DNA of 64,000 nt from Helicobacter canis (GTDB taxonomy: Bacteria > Campylobacterota > Campylobacteria > Campylobacterales > Helicobacteraceae): NCBI RefSeq assembly GCF_008693005.1, contig NZ_VXKE01000021.1, forward strand, positions 124,001 to 188,000. The letters run 5' to 3'. Positions 62,879 through 64,000 of this stretch are shown piece after piece. The notes beneath the pieces were generated by a model. The model made no database searches and was not told where the DNA came from. It was given only the letters and a program-made list of their open reading frames with translations. Numbering within the stretch: the stretch's first letter is position 1; each line of letters opens with the position of its first letter. A program made the translations under genes and the position numbers.

Positions 62879-64000
62879 CTACTGCTTAATTCCAAGAAGT
62901 GTTTCTATCATTCTATCGATTGTTGTAATGACCTTAGCATTTGCTGCATAACCACCTTGAAACTTAATGAGATCCACCATTTCTTCATCAATGCTTACTT
63001 GTGTAATTGATAAATGCTCTTTCTTTGTGGCTTCATAGACAGACTTCTTGGTATCTAGGGTGCGCTGTGTTTCTTCTGTATCGGTAGCCACGCGCCCAGC
63101 GGCATACTGATAAAACTCGCTAATTTTCATTGTGGAGTTGATCTTAGTGCGCTTATTGTAGAAATCCACCTTATCGTATTGAAGCTGCTGCATCATATTT
63201 GCCACATCGAAATTCCCATTAATTGGCGTGAGCCACGGGCGTATATAGGTGGGGTCTTTTTCATACTCTCTGTTTAGGTGAATGTCTTTAGCACTATCTC
63301 CTTGGAGAAATTTGTTAATCCCCATTGCCCCTGTGAAATTTGTGCCATTATCCTTAATGCCCACATAGAATCCATCTGCTGGTCGCTTGGCTTCTACGAC
63401 AAACTTTTTGACCACTGGATCAAAATGCGCACGGAAAAAATCATCAAAGTCGTTTGTGTCGTTATTGTCGTTATTATCATCGCTATTTGCATTGATTTGC
63501 CGCACAATATCGTGCATAGTTGTTACATTATCGATATAGATTCTTCTGCTGGTGATCACTTGTCCATTGGTATTGTAGGCTATAAGGTCAAAAGAGCCAT
63601 TTTTAAAGTTGTAGCCAGAATCCTTGAGAGCCTGATTGCGCTCAAAAGTTACTTCTGATCCGATGAGCGAGTGGGCAGCTGACTGCGCATAGATGGCGTT
63701 TGTAGCCTCCATAAATCCTTGCGCAAAAGTATCAAGCAAGTCGATATAACGCTGGATATGCCCGACTTTTGTCCCATTGTAGCCTGTATTATAGAGATTG
63801 ATTAGTGAGCCTGCTTTGCCTTCATTCATTTTGTCTGTAATATCCACATCTTTAAAGTCATAAGTGCGGTAATAGACTCGGTTTAGGTGCTCGGCATTGT
63901 TTTCTTTCTCTAAGGTCAGCGGGTGGAATGTGTAGCCATCTACGATATTAAACCCTTGCGCGACATTCATTACATAGTTTTCATCAAAATCAGCATTTCT
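62879..64000 (-). CDS. flgK: Flagellar hook-associated protein 1 (FlgK), C-terminal part
   Basis: The frame is open to the right edge, so at least 373 C-terminal residues are present. The end (SIDEEMVDLIKFQGGYAANAKVI, then DRMIETLLGI) is the FlgK C-terminal coiled-coil and bbr domain, and LLDTFAQGFMEATNAIY is the conserved middle block. FlgK forms the hook-filament junction. A Asp/Asn-rich stretch (NSDDNNDNNDTNDFDDFF) is encoded by a simple GTC/GTT-type repeat near 63460. Confidence 0.92.
   Translation of the reverse strand, partial: RNADFDENYVMNVAQGFNIVDGYTFHPLTLEKENNAEHLNRVYYRTYDFKDVDITDKMNEGKAGSLINLYNTGYNGTKVGHIQRYIDLLDTFAQGFMEATNAIYAQSAAHSLIGSEVTFERNQALKDSGYNFKNGSFDLIAYNTNGQVITSRRIYIDNVTTMHDIVRQINANSDDNNDNNDTNDFDDFFRAHFDPVVKKFVVEAKRPADGFYVGIKDNGTNFTGAMGINKFLQGDSAKDIHLNREYEKDPTYIRPWLTPINGNFDVANMMQQLQYDKVDFYNKRTKINSTMKISEFYQYAAGRVATDTEETQRTLDTKKSVYEATKKEHLSITQVSIDEEMVDLIKFQGGYAANAKVITTIDRMIETLLGIKQ

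Overview
The window looks like chromosomal DNA of an enterohepatic Helicobacter. CheW, a CheA-receiver fusion, a CheV and an LpxH-like phosphoesterase lie in the order known from H. pylori, with tpx beside them; rpmB-kchA, hemL-atpZ and hslV-hslU-era-csd6 are further H. pylori neighbourhoods. The base composition looks higher in GC than H. pylori, and the octamer GATTCTAG/CTAGAATC is extremely frequent. A high-GC species of the H. canis type would fit, but I cannot name the species from sequence alone.

Layout. 1-1714: an edge-truncated YidC/Oxa1-like gene and a phase-variable CDP-glycerol glycerophosphotransferase-like gene that is out of frame here. 1982-8146: chemotaxis genes, lpxH, tpx, an FMN-barrel protein and tRNA-Pro. 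8268-19451: housekeeping genes (glutathionylspermidine-synthase-like, histidine kinase, ABC-F, ccoG, ylxR-infB-rbfA-rimP). 19457-25598: a surface-polymer type cluster with a second glycerophosphotransferase-like gene (out of frame), a glycerol-3-phosphate cytidylyltransferase, a radical SAM protein and two asparagine-synthase-like ATP enzymes; several carry long G/C tracts. 25612-38020: eutH, rpmB, kchA, hemL, atpZ-like, a phase-variable methyltransferase, a chemoreceptor, a DegT aminotransferase, a DUF2156 protein, pheA and yebC.

38092-51944 is the most interesting part. A WYL-domain regulator is followed by a GmrSD-like DUF262/DUF1524 protein, a DUF2779 nuclease-like protein, a DUF285 protein, a MoxR/RavA ATPase with a C-terminal DUF285 module, a ViaA-like VWA protein, two unrecognised proteins, a tandem AAA+ ATPase and a Sir2 protein. 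Six promoters in this stretch carry the same 20-bp palindrome (consensus TTTGACATAACGCTGTCAAA) exactly 9 bp upstream of a TGC-TATAAC type -10 element, and the copy beside the regulator also covers the regulator's own -35. The stretch therefore looks like one multi-operon WYL regulon with a defence- or stress-like gene content.

52019-64000: a second phase-variable glycan pair (radical SAM and GT8, both out of frame), metA-metY behind a pair of identical 17-bp palindromes, hslV-hslU-era-csd6-fliP, azlD, dps and the 3' part of flgK.

Two further themes stand out. First, a family of about 560-750 bp intergenic elements (23797-24540 and 34630-35189) has conserved ends and conserved loops, but hairpin arms that differ between copies while staying self-complementary; element ends have been captured into protein N-termini. 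Second, seven long G/C tracts, four of which leave their gene out of frame in this sequence, point to extensive phase variation of surface-modifying enzymes.
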